NCBI GenBank assembly: GCA_903861235.1
Contig: CAIOTP010000169.1
Coordinates: 1-6,336, forward strand
Direction: 5' to 3'
Source of the DNA: an uncultured bacterium
Lineage (GTDB): Bacteria > Planctomycetota > Phycisphaerae > Phycisphaerales > SM1A02
Length of the DNA stretch: 6,336 bases
A program made the position numbers and the translations under genes. The notes under the pieces were generated by a model. The model was given only the letters and a program-made list of their open reading frames with translations, searched no databases and had not been told where the DNA came from. Below are positions 5,831 through 6,336 of the stretch, one piece after another (position 1 is the first letter of the stretch; the number at the start of each line of letters is the position of its first letter).

Positions 5831-6336
5831 ATGCCGCACCGCGCCCGAAACGTCCTCCTTGCCAGCGCCTCGGTCCTCGCCATGGCCTTGGGCACCGTCG
5901 CCCTGGGCACGGCCCGACCGGTCGCTCCGGCGCAGGGCACCCGCACCGCCAGCGTGAGCCTGCCCCGCGTGATCGACAAGCTGCAGGAGCGGCAGGACTT
6001 CGAGATGCAGGTGGAAGCCATGAAGCGGCAGTTCCAGGAGGAGGCCCAGGCCCGTGCCAAGAAGCTGGAAAGCGGCCTGAAGGAAGTGGAGGCCATGCCC
6101 GACACCCCCGAGCGGCAGGCGAAGGCCGAGCCGCTGATCCTGGAGCAGCTGCAGATGGAGCAGTGGGCCAACGGCAAGATGGGCGAGCTGGACTACGAGA
6201 AGAGCCTGATGTGGCGCAGCATCTACCGCAACCTGCGCTCCGAGGCCGCCAAGCTGGCCGAAGCCGAGGGCTACGACTACATCATGATCGACGACGGCAC
6301 CGACGACATCCAGACCAGCCGCGACGCCAAGGTCCC
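5831..6336 (+). CDS. skp: OmpH/Skp family periplasmic chaperone, 3' end beyond the window
   Basis: Skp-family proteins are trimeric periplasmic chaperones that hold unfolded outer-membrane proteins on their way to BamA. The 168 complete codons present begin with a signal peptide: MPHRARN gives positive charge, VLLASASVLAMALGTVALG is the hydrophobic core, and cleavage is likely near APA-QG (about 34). The family's short beta-strand and helix start follow (TASVSLPRVIDKLQERQDFE, 39-58). A long charged helix then runs about 55-145, rich in Glu, Lys, Gln and Arg, consistent with Skp coiled-coil tentacles and broken around EAMPDTPER (87-95). The C-terminal part, EAEGYDYIMIDDGTDDIQ (144-161), matches the returning strand of the family (E. 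coli has a GYDLVVD-like segment). The frame is open to the last base, with no stop seen. Its place directly after bamA is the classic neighbourhood. The symbol rests on family and context; sequence identity to E. coli Skp would be low. Confidence 0.85.
   Translation, partial: MPHRARNVLLASASVLAMALGTVALGTARPVAPAQGTRTASVSLPRVIDKLQERQDFEMQVEAMKRQFQEEAQARAKKLESGLKEVEAMPDTPERQAKAEPLILEQLQMEQWANGKMGELDYEKSLMWRSIYRNLRSEAAKLAEAEGYDYIMIDDGTDDIQTSRDAKV

Overview
The window is GC-rich, densely coded bacterial DNA that reads as the chromosome of a Gram-negative (diderm) organism. The best guess is a planctomycete, possibly Phycisphaerae-like. Three things point that way: a short region-1.1-less sigma factor with the SWWIKQAIKRTLIN / QPIHIPAYMVELI wording, an LpxD that departs from the proteobacterial IDRG and AHN motifs, and a planctomycete-style OmpH/Skp protein. 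The taxonomy is inferred from remembered family style, not from a search.

Layout, left to right. (1) 65-1000 (+): a sigma-70 family sigma factor with regions 1.2, 2, 3 and 4 and an unusual basic, proline-rich tail containing an AT-hook-like RGRP core. (2) 1013-2143 (-): gcvT, the aminomethyltransferase of the glycine cleavage system, converging on the sigma gene with only 12 bases between the two stop codons. An imperfect hairpin spans both stops. (3) 2140-3213 (-): lpxD, the N-acyltransferase of lipid A synthesis, whose stop overlaps the gcvT start (ATGA). (4) 3214-3284: a short divergent intergenic region. (5) 3285-5771 (+): bamA, with a signal peptide, five POTRA domains and a 16-strand-type barrel ending in Phe. 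(6) 5831-6336 (+): the start of an OmpH/Skp-family periplasmic chaperone gene, cut by the window edge.

Functionally, the right half is an outer-membrane biogenesis locus: BamA inserts barrel proteins, Skp/OmpH escorts them through the periplasm, and LpxD makes the lipid A precursor of the outer leaflet. In proteobacteria these genes commonly run bamA-skp-lpxD in one direction. Here lpxD is still adjacent but lies upstream of bamA, on the opposite strand, and is coupled to the unrelated metabolic gene gcvT.

I see no mobile element, CRISPR array, RNA gene or defence system, and nothing that amounts to a new biological system. The content is core housekeeping. The points most worth a second look are the AT-hook-like sigma tail, the lpxD-gcvT coupling, the LpxD motif departures, and the contrast between starts with and without a Shine-Dalgarno sequence.
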